Shown: positions 9,301 to 18,992 of the stretch, piece by piece
Position numbering within the stretch: the first letter of the stretch is position 1
How the letters are laid out: every line of letters starts with the position of its first letter
Assembly: GCA_023819315.1 (NCBI GenBank)
Contig: JAMWBQ010000002.1
Span: 1-43,539, forward strand
Direction: 5' to 3'
DNA from: Candidatus Omnitrophota bacterium
GTDB lineage: Bacteria > Omnitrophota > Gorgyraeia > Duberdicusellales > 4484-171
Length of the DNA stretch: 43,539 bases
Made by a program: the position numbers and the translations under genes
The notes under the pieces: generated by a model
What the model saw: only the letters and a program-made list of their open reading frames with translations
Databases searched by the model: none
What the model was told of the DNA's origin: nothing

Positions 9301-10467
9301 ATGGTCAAAATAGATTTCTCAAATAGATTAAAGAATTTACCTCCCTATCTTTTTGCTGAGATAGATAGGCTGAAAGGGGAGTTGAAAAGAAAAGGGGTAG
9401 AGTTTATAGATTTAAGCATCGGTGATCCAGATATTTTAGCTCCTAAAAAAGTTATCGATATTTTATATTCCTCAGCTAAGAAAAAAGAGAATCAGAAATA
9501 TTCTTTAGATCAAGGTAAACTAACTTTTAGGTTAGCAGTAAAGGATTGGTTTAAACATAGATTTAAAGTTAATTTAGATGAGAGCAAGGAGATTTTACCT
9601 CTAATTGGTTCAAAGGAAGGTTTAGTTCATTTGCCGTTGAGTTTGGTGAATAGAGGTGATTATGTTATCGTTCCTTCACCGGGTTATCCTGGATATAGAG
9701 GGGGAGCTATCCTTTCAGAAGCAAATATTTACGAATTACCCCTATGGGAGGAGAATAGTTTTTTACCCGATTTAGGAAAGATACCTAAATCTATAAGGAA
9801 CAAAGCAAAGTTAATTTATTTAAATTATCCCAATAATCCCACAACCGCTTTAGCCAACAAAGATTTCTTAGAGAGGGTAATTAAATTCTGTTCTCATTAT
9901 GGGATAATTTTAGCTTACGATAATGCTTATTGTGAGATATACTTTGAAGATAAACCGTTAAGTATTCTGGAAATAGAAGGTGCCAAAGATATCGCTATAG
10001 AGTTTCATTCTCTTTCCAAAACATTTTGTATGACTGGTTTTAGAATCGGTTGGGCGTGTGGTAATAGTAATTTGATAGCGGGATTACTAAAAGTTAAGAC
10101 CAATATAGATTCAGGGATATTTTGTGCAATTCAGGATTGTGCAGCATATGCTTTGGAAAAGGAGAGAGATTATATTGATAATCTTAGAAAGATTATAAAG
10201 GAGAGAAGGGACATTTTTGTAAATGGTTTAAAAAGAGGAGGTGCAGAAAATATTTACGCTCTAAGCACTTTTTATGTGTGGGTAAGGATACCTAAAGATT
10301 TCTCTTCTTCAATGGAATTTGTAAAATACCTTATTAAAAGAGGTGTGATAGCTACTGCTGGCGTAGGGTTTGGGAATTATGGAGAAGGATTCGTAAGGTT
10401 TGCTTTAACTGTTAATAAAGATAAATTGAAGAAAGCATTAACCATTATGGGAACCAATAGAAACTAA
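9301..10467 (+). CDS. dapL: LL-diaminopimelate aminotransferase
   Basis: Transfers the amino group of glutamate to tetrahydrodipicolinate, giving LL-DAP in one step and bypassing DapD, DapC and DapE. It has 388 residues. The N-terminal NLPPYLFAEIDRLKGEL, IDLSIGDPD, LIGSKEGLVHLPL and EFHSLSKTFCMTG (PLP lysine K240) match the DapL family closely, and better than generic aspartate aminotransferases. DapB and DapF on the same strand supply its substrate and consume its product, which supports the call. The start has no clear ribosome site. Confidence 0.9.
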   Translation: MVKIDFSNRLKNLPPYLFAEIDRLKGELKRKGVEFIDLSIGDPDILAPKKVIDILYSSAKKKENQKYSLDQGKLTFRLAVKDWFKHRFKVNLDESKEILPLIGSKEGLVHLPLSLVNRGDYVIVPSPGYPGYRGGAILSEANIYELPLWEENSFLPDLGKIPKSIRNKAKLIYLNYPNNPTTALANKDFLERVIKFCSHYGIILAYDNAYCEIYFEDKPLSILEIEGAKDIAIEFHSLSKTFCMTGFRIGWACGNSNLIAGLLKVKTNIDSGIFCAIQDCAAYALEKERDYIDNLRKIIKERRDIFVNGLKRGGAENIYALSTFYVWVRIPKDFSSSMEFVKYLIKRGVIATAGVGFGNYGEGFVRFALTVNKDKLKKALTIMGTNRN

Positions 10468-10479
10468 AGAGAAAATTAT

Positions 10480-10488
10480 TGTTAATAT
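10480..10488 (+). promoter_or_regulatory. Extended -10 promoter candidate immediately before folK
   Basis: The nonamer TGTTAATAT is an extended -10 element (TGn followed by a TAATAT hexamer). Its last base is six bases from the folK ATG at 10495. A start seven bases after the hexamer would fall on the ATG itself and give a leaderless message. folK has no Shine-Dalgarno, which fits. The region is AT-rich, so a chance match is possible. Confidence 0.35.
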
Positions 10489-10494
10489 TTATTT

Positions 10495-10938
10495 ATGTTT
10501 ACGGTATTCATTGGTATTGGTTCTAATCTCGGTGATAGATTGAAAAATATTGAGGAAGCGATAAACTACTTAAGGTCTACAGAGGGAGTGATTGTAGAAA
10601 AGGTTTCTTCCTTGATAGAAACCGAACCTGTGGGTGGGCCTCCTCAAGGTAAGTATTTAAATGGTGTTATAAAAATAAAGACAAGTATATCACCTCATAA
10701 ACTTTTAGAAATTTTGAATACCATAGAGTATAGACTGGGAAGAAAGAGAGGTGTGATAAATGGTCCAAGAACTCTTGATTTGGATATTTTACTTTACGGT
10801 GATTTGATTATTCAAGATAAAGATTTAACTATACCTCATCCGCGTATGTGGGAGAGAGAGTTTGTTATCAAGCCTCTTTTAGAGATAGAACCTGATTTGG
10901 GGAAGAGTAAAGGGATTTATGGGAAACTAAGAAATTGA
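10495..10938 (+). CDS. folK: 2-Amino-4-hydroxy-6-hydroxymethyldihydropteridine pyrophosphokinase
   Basis: Transfers pyrophosphate from ATP to the pterin in folate synthesis. The 147 residues show GIGSNLGDR near the N-terminus, [31 protein letters not shown] and [16 protein letters not shown], all HPPK hallmarks. Length is normal for a monofunctional HPPK. No other folate gene is adjacent. It is followed after 20 bases by the recA start. Confidence 0.95.
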   Translation: MFTVFIGIGSNLGDRLKNIEEAINYLRSTEGVIVEKVSSLIETEPVGGPPQGKYLNGVIKIKTSISPHKLLEILNTIEYRLGRKRGVINGPRTLDLDILLYGDLIIQDKDLTIPHPRMWEREFVIKPLLEIEPDLGKSKGIYGKLRN

Positions 10939-10946
10939 TTTTTATC

Positions 10947-10952
10947 AGGAGG
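10947..10952 (+). promoter_or_regulatory. Ribosome binding site that fixes the recA start
   Basis: A perfect AGGAGG lies six bases before ATG 10959. It makes that ATG the recA start rather than the in-frame TTG at 10935, which overlaps the folK stop and has no ribosome site. Confidence 0.8.
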
Positions 10953-10958
10953 TTAGTT

Positions 10959-11981
10959 ATGGATAAAGAAGATACTTCTGTTAATAAGAAGAAAGCATTA
11001 GAGTTAGCTATAGCACAGATTATCAAACAGTATGGAAAGGGAGCGATAATGCGTCCTAAAGAGGGAGTAAAACTCGATGTTGAGGTTCTTCCTACAGGAA
11101 TAATTTCTTTGGATAAAGCCTTAGGAGTAGGAGGATTACCAAGAGGTAGAGTTATAGAGATTTTTGGTCCGGAATCTTCAGGTAAAACTACGCTCACTCT
11201 AAGCATTATTGCGGAAACACAACGTAACGGTGGAGTATCAGCATTTATCGATGCTGAGCACGCTTTTGATGCTAACTATGCTAAGTTAATTGGGGTTAAT
11301 TTCGATGAACTGTTAATTTCTCAGCCCGATACGGGTGAACAAGCTTTGGATATAGTGGAGACCTTAGTTAGGTCTAATGCTGTAGATTTAATTGTTGTAG
11401 ATTCTGTAGCGGCTTTAACCCCTCGTGTCGAGATTGAGGGAGAGATGGGAGAGGCACAATTGGGTTTACAAGCAAGACTTATGAGTCAGGCTTTGAGAAA
11501 ACTTACCTCAGCTATAAGTAAGTCTCGAACTTGTGTAATTTTTATTAATCAGATTAGAGAAAAAATCGGTGTAATGTATGGTTCACCCGAGACTACTCCC
11601 GGAGGTAGAGCGTTAAAGTTCTATGCTTCGGTAAGAATAGATTTACGTAAAGAGACTAATTTAACTACCTCTGAGGGAGTAAACATTGGTACAAAAGTGA
11701 GAGCAAAAGTAGTGAAGAATAAAGTTGCTCCTCCCTTTAGAACTGCTGAGTTTGAAATCTTATACGATGAGGGTGTTTCTAAGATAGGAGCATTAATCGA
11801 TGCTGCCATTGAGGGAGGGATAATAAAAAAATCCGGTAGCTGGTTCTCTTATCAAGATAAAAACCTTGCTCAAGGGAAAGAACAGTTAAGAAAGATTCTT
11901 AGAGAAGATGCTTCTTTTAAAGAGAAGTTAGAAGAGGCAGTTAAAAAAGTGATGTTCCAGGAAGTTGGTAAGGAAAGTTAA
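10959..11981 (+). CDS. recA: Recombinase RecA
   Basis: DNA strand-exchange ATPase for homologous recombination and SOS induction. From ATG 10959 it has 340 residues, typical of RecA. Walker A is GPESSGKTT (70-78), followed by IDAEHAFD, the loop segment [30 protein letters not shown] and TPGGRALKF. An in-frame TTG eight codons upstream is possible but less likely. No recognisable LexA box is visible between folK and recA. htrA follows after 34 bases and recX comes only after that. Confidence 0.97.
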   Translation: MDKEDTSVNKKKALELAIAQIIKQYGKGAIMRPKEGVKLDVEVLPTGIISLDKALGVGGLPRGRVIEIFGPESSGKTTLTLSIIAETQRNGGVSAFIDAEHAFDANYAKLIGVNFDELLISQPDTGEQALDIVETLVRSNAVDLIVVDSVAALTPRVEIEGEMGEAQLGLQARLMSQALRKLTSAISKSRTCVIFINQIREKIGVMYGSPETTPGGRALKFYASVRIDLRKETNLTTSEGVNIGTKVRAKVVKNKVAPPFRTAEFEILYDEGVSKIGALIDAAIEGGIIKKSGSWFSYQDKNLAQGKEQLRKILREDASFKEKLEEAVKKVMFQEVGKES

Positions 11982-12015
11982 CAATCGTAATCAGTTAAGA
12001 GGGAGGTGTTGAGAT

Positions 12016-13428
12016 ATGAAGAAGCTGATAACGTTGGTTATTGTTTTTATTTGTTTCTCCCCTTTGCTTTCTTCTTCGCAGGATTACTATAGAGATTTAG
12101 AATCTTTATCGATAAAAGTAGCTAATGAGATTGGTAAGTCGGTAGTTTCTATAAAAGCAACGGTTAAACAAAAAGTGATAAGAAGATTCTATTATAATTC
12201 TCCTCGCGGGGGGATAGAGGAAGAGTTCTTTAGGCGTTTCTTTGAGGATTTTTTTGGTGAGATACCTCAAGAGTTTGGAAGAGTTTCTGTAGGTAGTGGA
12301 GTAATTATAGATAGAGAGGGGTATATTTTAACAAATGCTCATGTGGTTTCTGATGCTGATGAGGTAAAAGTTGTTCTTTACGATGGTAGGGAGTTAAAAG
12401 CTACAGTTAAGGGAATTGATCCGAGAACAGATTTAGCGGTAATTAAGATAAACGCTAAGGATATAACCGTAGCTAAATTAGGTGACTCGGATAAACTTAG
12501 GATTGGTCAGTTTGTCTTTGCTTTAGGTAATCCTTTTGGTATATCTACCAACTATGCCAATGCTCAGCCAACCGTTACTTTTGGAGTAATAAGTGCTCTG
12601 CATCGTTTTTTGCCGGGAGCGGGGGGGAGAGATAGTTTAGATGATCTTATTCAGACCGATGCTGCTATCAATCCTGGTAACAGTGGCGGACCATTGGTAA
12701 ATTTAGATGGCGAGGTGATAGGTATAAATATAGCGATTATTACTCGTTCGGGCGGTTACGAAGGGATAGGTTTTGCTATACCGATAAATAAAGCAAAGTT
12801 AGTTTTGGGAAAACTTGTGAAAGGAGAAAAAGTTCTTTATGGATGGTTAGGTGTAAATATTCAGGATTTAAGTCAAGATTTAAGAAATTATTTTGGTATA
12901 AAAGAACAAGAGGGAGTTATTGTAGTAAGGGTATTTAAGAACTCTCCTGCAGAAAAAGCCGGGTTGAAAGAGGGAGATTTAATCCTAAGTTTTGACAATA
13001 AGAAAGTTACTGATACGAGGGAATTAATAAAGTTGGTGTCTATAACTGAAGTAGGTAAAACTGTTCCCTTAAAGATTATTCGCGATGGTAAAGAACAGAA
13101 CTTAGAGATAAAGATTGGAGCTAGGCCCGATGATTTGAGTAGTATAGAGACAGTGGAGAGGACATTTTTTAGGGGGATGGAAGTAGAAGATTTAACTTCT
13201 TTCTGGAGGAATAAATTTAATATTAAGGGAGAGGAAGGGGTAGTTATTGTTAATATCGAAAAAGATTCATCAGCAGAAAAAGCAGGTTTATCTGTAGGAG
13301 ATGTTATTACTATTATAGGTAATAGGAGAGTAAAGAATAAAGAAGATTTTGAAAGAACAATCTCTAATATCCAGGGAGATTGTTTGGTAAAAACTAATAG
13401 AGGTTTTTTTGTTTTAAAGGAAGAATAA
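12016..13428 (+). CDS. htrA: Do-like periplasmic serine protease/chaperone with two PDZ domains
   Basis: Envelope quality-control protease of the HtrA/DegP family, 470 residues. Residues 1-21 form a signal peptide (basic MKK, hydrophobic core, then SSS). The catalytic triad is H109 in TNAHVV, D139 in DPRTDLAVI and S223 in NPGNSGGPL. PDZ1 spans about 283-375 (GWLGVNIQDL to the EIKIG strand), and a shorter PDZ2 covers about 385-470 with SSAEKAGLSVGDVI. A strong GGGAGG ribosome site precedes the ATG. It sits between recA and recX, an unusual insertion in that neighbourhood. Confidence 0.95.
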   Translation: MKKLITLVIVFICFSPLLSSSQDYYRDLESLSIKVANEIGKSVVSIKATVKQKVIRRFYYNSPRGGIEEEFFRRFFEDFFGEIPQEFGRVSVGSGVIIDREGYILTNAHVVSDADEVKVVLYDGRELKATVKGIDPRTDLAVIKINAKDITVAKLGDSDKLRIGQFVFALGNPFGISTNYANAQPTVTFGVISALHRFLPGAGGRDSLDDLIQTDAAINPGNSGGPLVNLDGEVIGINIAIITRSGGYEGIGFAIPINKAKLVLGKLVKGEKVLYGWLGVNIQDLSQDLRNYFGIKEQEGVIVVRVFKNSPAEKAGLKEGDLILSFDNKKVTDTRELIKLVSITEVGKTVPLKIIRDGKEQNLEIKIGARPDDLSSIETVERTFFRGMEVEDLTSFWRNKFNIKGEEGVVIVNIEKDSSAEKAGLSVGDVITIIGNRRVKNKEDFERTISNIQGDCLVKTNRGFFVLKEE

Positions 13429-13887
13429 TTGGAAGAGTTTAATAGCGCTTTAAGTTACGCCTATCTTTTACTAAAGTATAGGATAAGGACATCTAAAGAA
13501 TTATCGTTGAGATTAAAAAGGAGGAATTTTTCTTCAGAAACTATAGATAAGGTTGTAGAGTTTCTTAATAAACAAGGGTACATAAACGATAATGAGTTCA
13601 TAGAGATATTTGTAAAAGATAAATTAAGTAGGGGTTGGGGCAAAAAGAAAATTTTTTTTTCTTTGAAGAGATTGGGGATAGAAGAGAGTATTATTAATGA
13701 GGAGTTAGAAAAAATTAGTCTCGGTGAGTACTCGGCAAAGATTAGAGAAGTTATAAAACGTAAATTAGGTGGGAAGAAAACTTCAGAGATAGATAAGGAA
13801 ACAAAAGCTAAATTGTTTCGCTACCTTATTCAGAGAGGGTTTTCTCTTGAGGAGATAGAGGGAGTTTTAAGTGATGAGCACGAATAG
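13429..13887 (+). CDS. recX: RecX family regulatory protein
   Basis: Predicted modulator of RecA filaments, 152 residues, rich in Lys and Glu and all-helical. The three-helix repeats typical of RecX are visible: RIRTSKELSLRLKRRNFS, then VVEFLNKQGYINDNEF, then DKLSRGWGKKKIFFSLKRLG. The apparent start is TTG immediately after the htrA stop, with a GGAAG stretch upstream, so translation is probably coupled. A nine-T run (13652-13660) lies in the coding sequence but the frame is intact. It overlaps the alaS start. Confidence 0.85.
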   Translation: MEEFNSALSYAYLLLKYRIRTSKELSLRLKRRNFSSETIDKVVEFLNKQGYINDNEFIEIFVKDKLSRGWGKKKIFFSLKRLGIEESIINEELEKISLGEYSAKIREVIKRKLGGKKTSEIDKETKAKLFRYLIQRGFSLEEIEGVLSDEHE

Positions 13888-16498
13888 ATTGAGAAAAGAT
13901 TTTTTAGAATTCTTTAAAAGTAAAGGGCACAAAATATTCCCCTCAGATTCTTTGGTTCCTTTAGATAAGAGCGTGCTTTTTACTTCTGCAGGGATGAACC
14001 AATTCAAACCCTATTTTTTAGGTGAGAAAAAGGACATCAGCCGAGCAACTTCTTGCCAGAAATGTTTACGCACCGATGATATGGATAAGGTAGGTAAGAC
14101 TCCTTACCATCATACGTTCTTTGAGATGTTAGGTAATTTTTCCTTTGGAGATTACTTCAAGCAAGGTGCAATTGAAATGGCTTGGGAGTTTCTTACCCAT
14201 AGGCTAAATATAAAAGAAAAAGACCTTTGGGTATCAGTTTATTACGAAGATGACGAAGCATCTTCTATATGGAAAGAATTTATAGGTGTGCCTGAACATA
14301 AGATTGTGAAATTAGGTGCTAAAGAAAATTTCTGGCCATCCAATGCACCCAAGGATGGACCTAATGGTCCTTGTGGACCTTGTTCGGAAATATTTTTTGA
14401 TAGAGGAAGTGATAAAGGTTGTTTGAAAGAAAATTGTAATCCGGGTTGCGATTGCGATAGATTTGTGGAAGTATGGAATCTTGTTTTCACCCAATTTAAC
14501 CGTGTAGGAGAAAATAAATTGGAGCCTTTGCCTCAGAAGAATATAGATACAGGTATGGGATTAGAGAGAATGGCAAGTGTCCTTCAAAATAAATCTTCTA
14601 ATTTTGAAATAGATATATTCTATCCCCTTGTAGAGCTTACAAAGAATTTGTTAAAAATTGAGGAGATAACTAAAGATAAAAATATTTTAATTAATGCCAT
14701 CGTTGATTATACGCGAGGAGCAACTTTTGCTATAAGTGATGGTGTTTATCCTTCCAATGAAGAGAGAGGATATGTGGTTCGTAAACTTATTAGGAGAGCT
14801 TACTTTAACGGTTACTATTTAGGTATGAGAGAGCCCTTCTTATACAATTTAGTAGAGTTGTATGCTGAGCTATTTAAAGAACCTTATCCCCAATTAATTT
14901 CCCATAAAAGGGATATAGCAGAAGTTATAAGGAGTGAGGAGGAAAGGTTCATCTATGCTTTAGAAGAAGCAAAGAAACAATTGTACTCCATAGTAGAGAT
15001 AAATAAGAAAGAGAATAAAAAGATAATAGATGGAGATATAGCTTTTAGATTTTACGATACTTATGGTTTACCTTGGGAGTTAATTTTAGAGTTAGCTAAA
15101 GAGTATAACTTAGAGGTAGATAAAGATAAGTTTAACCAACTGATGGAGAAACAGAAACAGATTTCCCGGCAAAAGAGTATGTTTATAGATACAATTTTTA
15201 CTTGGGAAGATTATCCTTACGATGATATTACTCAGTTTATAGGTTACGAGGAGTTTACTACTAAAGCAAAAATATTAAGAATAATGAGAGAAAAAAAAGA
15301 GGTAGATGAGCTCTTAGAAGATGATAAAGGTATCGTAGTTTTAGATAGGAGTCCATTTTATCCCCAGTCAGGAGGTCAACTTGCTGATAGAGGGTTATTG
15401 AATACAGATACAGGTCTCTTTTACGTGGAAGATACTATCAAGGTTAAAGATGCCCTGCTTCATATAGGTATAGTAAAGGAAGGTAAGATTACTAAAGGAG
15501 AAGTTAAAGCTTGTGTGGATAGAGAGAGAAGATTAGCTCTTATGCGTGCACATACTGCTACCCATCTGCTTCAATCAGCTTTAAGAGAAATTTTAGGTGA
15601 ACAAGTTACTCAGCAAGGTTCGTTGGTGGATGTAGATAGATTGAGGTTTGATTTTAATTATTTTCAGAGTTTGACTACCGAACAGTTAAATAGTATAGAG
15701 TATAGAGTAAATGAATTTATTTTGCGTAACGATAGAGTAAATAAGAAATGGATATCTTTGGAAGAGGCAAAAAAAGAAGGAGCTTTAGCTTTCTTCAAAG
15801 ATAAGTATGGAGATTGGGTAAGGATGGTTAGCATAGGTGATTACAGTAAAGAGCTTTGCGGAGGAACACATTTAGATTATACATCTCAGGTGGGAGTTTT
15901 TTCAATACTCTATGAGTGTTCAGTAAGCAGTGGCATAAGAAGAATTGAAGCTATCGTTGGTGAAGAGGCGTATAAAAAATTAGCTAATTATAAGAGTTTG
16001 GTAAAAAACTTGGTTTCCCTTTTGAAAGTTAAAGAGGAAGATATATTAGATTCCTTAAATCAGTTGAGAGATGAAAATAGAATCCTAAAAGATAGAGTTG
16101 ATAGTGTAGAAAGAAAACTTCTAAAGTTTCAAGTAGAAGAGGCAATAAAGAATAGAGATATTTACGGTGATACGAATATTTTTGTTTACCAGTTCGAAGA
16201 TAAAAATTACAATCATTTACTTTTTCTCTCCGATATTATTAGAGAAAGATTCTTATCTTCATTTGTCTTTTTAATTTCTTTATACAATGGTAAATATATT
16301 TTTGTATGTGCGGTTACTTCAGATCTTAAAGAGAAAGGAGTAACTCCCGACAAATTCTTAGCAAAATACAGGGAGGAAATTGGTGTTAAAGGTGGAGGTA
16401 AGGAATTGGTTGCCCAGGGAGTATTTGTAAAGCCAGCGGATATATTATCTTGCAGAGAGATAGTGAAAAAATTTTTAACTCACGAGGTTAAGTTATGA
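13874..16498 (+). CDS. alaS: Alanyl-tRNA synthetase
   Basis: Charges tRNA-Ala and edits Ser/Gly mischarging. From ATG 13874 there are 874 residues; a GTG one codon earlier is also possible. The class II core shows TSAGMNQFKPYF, motif 2 around YHHTFFEMLGNFSFGDYF (78-95) and GMGLERMASVLQ. The editing domain has HTATH (560-564) and CGGTH (662-666), the zinc-type ligand set. The C-terminal domain carries only KGGGKELVAQG where most AlaS have a longer Gly-rich motif. It overlaps recX upstream and hisD downstream (ATGA). Confidence 0.96.
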   Translation: MSTNRLRKDFLEFFKSKGHKIFPSDSLVPLDKSVLFTSAGMNQFKPYFLGEKKDISRATSCQKCLRTDDMDKVGKTPYHHTFFEMLGNFSFGDYFKQGAIEMAWEFLTHRLNIKEKDLWVSVYYEDDEASSIWKEFIGVPEHKIVKLGAKENFWPSNAPKDGPNGPCGPCSEIFFDRGSDKGCLKENCNPGCDCDRFVEVWNLVFTQFNRVGENKLEPLPQKNIDTGMGLERMASVLQNKSSNFEIDIFYPLVELTKNLLKIEEITKDKNILINAIVDYTRGATFAISDGVYPSNEERGYVVRKLIRRAYFNGYYLGMREPFLYNLVELYAELFKEPYPQLISHKRDIAEVIRSEEERFIYALEEAKKQLYSIVEINKKENKKIIDGDIAFRFYDTYGLPWELILELAKEYNLEVDKDKFNQLMEKQKQISRQKSMFIDTIFTWEDYPYDDITQFIGYEEFTTKAKILRIMREKKEVDELLEDDKGIVVLDRSPFYPQSGGQLADRGLLNTDTGLFYVEDTIKVKDALLHIGIVKEGKITKGEVKACVDRERRLALMRAHTATHLLQSALREILGEQVTQQGSLVDVDRLRFDFNYFQSLTTEQLNSIEYRVNEFILRNDRVNKKWISLEEAKKEGALAFFKDKYGDWVRMVSIGDYSKELCGGTHLDYTSQVGVFSILYECSVSSGIRRIEAIVGEEAYKKLANYKSLVKNLVSLLKVKEEDILDSLNQLRDENRILKDRVDSVERKLLKFQVEEAIKNRDIYGDTNIFVYQFEDKNYNHLLFLSDIIRERFLSSFVFLISLYNGKYIFVCAVTSDLKEKGVTPDKFLAKYREEIGVKGGGKELVAQGVFVKPADILSCREIVKKFLTHEVKL

Positions 16499-17709
16499 TT
16501 GCTTTAAAAGATATTCGTGGTTTAAATAAGATTTTGGAGAAAAGGAAGAACCGAAAACAAAGAATTGTAGAAAAAGTAAGTAAAATTATAAAAAGGGTTA
16601 GGGAAGAGGGGGATAAGGCAGTAATAGAATATACGAGAAAATTTGATAAGGTGAAATTATCTCCTAAAGAGTTAAGGATAAGTGAGTCGGAGATAAGTTC
16701 AGCTTTTAATGAGTTGGATTCACAGCTTATATCAGCTTTTAAGTTAGCTATGGATAATGTGTTTAAATTCTATCGTCACCAGGTGTGTAAACCTATAAAT
16801 TTAAAGGAACCCAATGGTAAATTAATTAAAGTCAAATACGTTCCTATTGAGAGATTAGGCATATATGTTCCCTCAGGAACAGCACCTTTAGTTTCTACCG
16901 TTTATATGTGTGCTATTCCTGCTTTAGTAGCAGGAGTGAAAGAGTTGGTAGTAGTTTCTCCCGTCCGTCAGGATAAGAGCGTTAATCCCTTTATTTTAGC
17001 AGTTAGTTCAATGCTTAAAATAAAAGAGATGTATAAGATAGGAGGAGCACAGGCTATAGCTGCTTTAGCTTTCGGTACAAAAACGATAAAAAAAGTAGAT
17101 AAGATTGTTGGACCGGGTAATGAGTTCGTTACTGAGGCTAAGCGACAAGTTTTTGGACAAGTGGATATAGATATGTTAGCAGGACCCTCCGAAGTAGTAA
17201 TTATTGCTGGTAAGTCTACAAGAGTAGATTACATTATTGCAGATTTAGAAGCACAGATAGAACATCATAATGGATTAGGAATAGTAATTACTAATTCTCG
17301 GCGCTTGTTTAACGAGTTAAAGAAAGTAGATACTAAAGGATTCGTTATCAAGGTAAGAAATTTAGATGAGGCGATAGATATAGCTAATAGGATTGCTCCC
17401 GAACATTTAGAGATTTTAACCAGTCAGCCCTCTTCACTTTTAAGAAAGATAAGTAACAGCGGAGCGATATTCTTAGGGGAAAATACTCCTGTAGCTTTGG
17501 GTGATTATCTTGCCGGACCAAGTCATGTTTTACCTACCACTGGTAGTGCAAGGTTCTTCTCTTCACTTTCTCTTAGGGATTTTCTAAAAGAGGTCCATAT
17601 AATAAGTTATACTAAGAAAGCTATAAGTGAGGAGTTTTCAGCATTAGAGAAGATTGCTTCTTTGGAAGGTATGAGTAAGCATATAGAGAGTGTAAAGAGG
17701 AGATTGTAA
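16495..17709 (+). CDS. hisD: Histidinol dehydrogenase
   Basis: NAD-dependent two-step oxidation of histidinol to histidine, zinc-dependent. It has 404 residues, slightly short for the family. The motifs are intact: [41 protein letters not shown], the Gln/His zinc ligands in AQIEHH, the catalytic Glu-His in PEHLEI, the Asp ligand in [13 protein letters not shown] and the late His in [10 protein letters not shown]. Start ATG overlaps the alaS stop as ATGA. It begins the hisD-B-H-A run, and all predicted catalytic residues are present, unlike HisB next to it. Confidence 0.95.
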   Translation: MIALKDIRGLNKILEKRKNRKQRIVEKVSKIIKRVREEGDKAVIEYTRKFDKVKLSPKELRISESEISSAFNELDSQLISAFKLAMDNVFKFYRHQVCKPINLKEPNGKLIKVKYVPIERLGIYVPSGTAPLVSTVYMCAIPALVAGVKELVVVSPVRQDKSVNPFILAVSSMLKIKEMYKIGGAQAIAALAFGTKTIKKVDKIVGPGNEFVTEAKRQVFGQVDIDMLAGPSEVVIIAGKSTRVDYIIADLEAQIEHHNGLGIVITNSRRLFNELKKVDTKGFVIKVRNLDEAIDIANRIAPEHLEILTSQPSSLLRKISNSGAIFLGENTPVALGDYLAGPSHVLPTTGSARFFSSLSLRDFLKEVHIISYTKKAISEEFSALEKIASLEGMSKHIESVKRRL

Positions 17710-17719
17710 GAGGTGTTTT

Positions 17720-18382
17720 ATGGTTGGGAGAAAGAAGAAGATAAGAAAAGTTATATTTAGAAGGAAAACACAGGAAGTAGATATTAAAGGTGAGTTCAGC
17801 ATAGATGGTAGAGGGAAAGTGAAAGTTAATACAGGTATAGAAGCACTTGACCATCTTCTTACTCTTTTTGCTTTTCATGGTTTATTTGATTTGAAATTAG
17901 AAGCAAAAGGTGATTTGCATCATCATCTCGTAGAGGATATAGGGATTGCCCTTGGTAAAGCTATAAAGGATGCTTTAGGAGATAAGTTTGGTATCAATCG
18001 TTACGGTTCATTCTCTATAGTTATGGATAAAGTATTAGTGGAAGCAAATATAGATATAAGTGGTAGACCAACTCTGCATGGAGTGGTAACAGAGAATTGT
18101 TCATCAGGCATTTTGAGTGTAGAGGATTTTTTAAGAAGTAAAAATCTTATCAACCAGGGGTTTGATAATACCAGCTTTTCCTTTAAACATGCGCAGGAGT
18201 TCTTAGAGGCTTTAGTTAATCATTCGGGAATAAGTTTAATTTACAATATAAAGTCAGGGGAAGGGGACCTCCACCATATATTAGAGGCTTTATTTAAAGC
18301 CCTGGGTAAAGCTATGGATTATGCTACGCAAATCGATCCCCGTCGTAAACAAATTCCCTCCACAAAAGGTATCATTGATTAA
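17720..18382 (+). CDS. hisB: Imidazoleglycerol-phosphate dehydratase, divergent
   Basis: Predicted to dehydrate imidazoleglycerol phosphate in histidine synthesis. Family features are the ALDHLL histidine (H45), an HHxxE (H68-H69-E72), DISGRP (112-117) and a second HHxxE in HHILEALFKALGKAM (H185-H186-E189). Oddities: the first metal loop is three residues shorter than the usual form. The conserved LH metal-ligand histidine before the second pair aligns with I174 in SLIYNI. About 18 extra residues lie between SGRP and the following helix, giving 220 residues against about 195. It may be a divergent functional enzyme or a weakened one. Position between hisD and hisH supports the family call. 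Confidence 0.85.
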   Translation: MVGRKKKIRKVIFRRKTQEVDIKGEFSIDGRGKVKVNTGIEALDHLLTLFAFHGLFDLKLEAKGDLHHHLVEDIGIALGKAIKDALGDKFGINRYGSFSIVMDKVLVEANIDISGRPTLHGVVTENCSSGILSVEDFLRSKNLINQGFDNTSFSFKHAQEFLEALVNHSGISLIYNIKSGEGDLHHILEALFKALGKAMDYATQIDPRRKQIPSTKGIID

Positions 18383-18991
18383 ATGATAGTAATTATTGAT
18401 TATGGAATGGGTAATTTAAGGAGTGTTTCTAAGGCTATAGCTCATTGGGATGTTAGCTATGTTGTTACCGATTCACCTCTGGTTATAAAAAGAGCAAAGA
18501 AGATTATTTTGCCGGGAGTAGGACATTTCGGTAAAGCGGTAAGAGAATTAAAAAAGAGGAAGATTTTTAATCTCATAAAGGATAAAGTAAGAGAAGGTGT
18601 CCCTTTCTTAGGTATATGTTTAGGAATGCAGTTACTTTTTAAGAGAAGCGAGGAAGCTTTACAAGTTAAGGGTTTAGGACTAATTGAAGGGGAAGTAAAA
18701 AGATTCTCTAAAAAAGGTTTAGTTGTTCCTCATATGGGGTGGAATAGAGTAACTATAGAATCAAATAGAGAGAAATTATTTAAAGATATAAAGAATAATA
18801 GTTTTTTTTACTTTGCACACTCTTATTATTGCCTACCTTACCAGAAAGAGGTTATTTTAGGGTTTACTAATTACGGGATAGAATTCGTTTCTTCTTTAAA
18901 TAAAGGTAATATCTGGGCAGTACAGTTCCATCCTGAAAAGAGTCAAGAGTTAGGGTTAAAAGTTTGTAGAAATTTTATCTTTGAATGTTGA
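18383..18991 (+). CDS. hisH: Imidazole glycerol phosphate synthase, glutaminase subunit
   Basis: Class I glutamine amidotransferase that supplies ammonia to HisF for ring closure in histidine synthesis. It has 202 residues. The triad is C79 in GICLGMQLL plus the His and Glu of QFHPEKSQ near the C-terminus; DYGMGNLRSV (6-15) and LPGVGHFG (43-50) are typical HisH segments. ATG follows the hisB stop with no gap. Its obligatory partner hisF is not in this window and the next gene is hisA. Confidence 0.94.
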   Translation: MIVIIDYGMGNLRSVSKAIAHWDVSYVVTDSPLVIKRAKKIILPGVGHFGKAVRELKKRKIFNLIKDKVREGVPFLGICLGMQLLFKRSEEALQVKGLGLIEGEVKRFSKKGLVVPHMGWNRVTIESNREKLFKDIKNNSFFYFAHSYYCLPYQKEVILGFTNYGIEFVSSLNKGNIWAVQFHPEKSQELGLKVCRNFIFEC

Positions 18992-18992
18992 T

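Noticed and set aside
10935..10958. TTG at 10935 as the recA start.
   Set aside because: It overlaps the folK stop, has no ribosome site and gives an eight-residue leader foreign to RecA. ATG 10959 has a perfect AGGAGG.
13652..13660. Nine-T run in recX as a frameshift or pseudogene mark.
   Set aside because: The frame continues through it with normal RecX content on both sides. It could allow slippage but shows no disruption.
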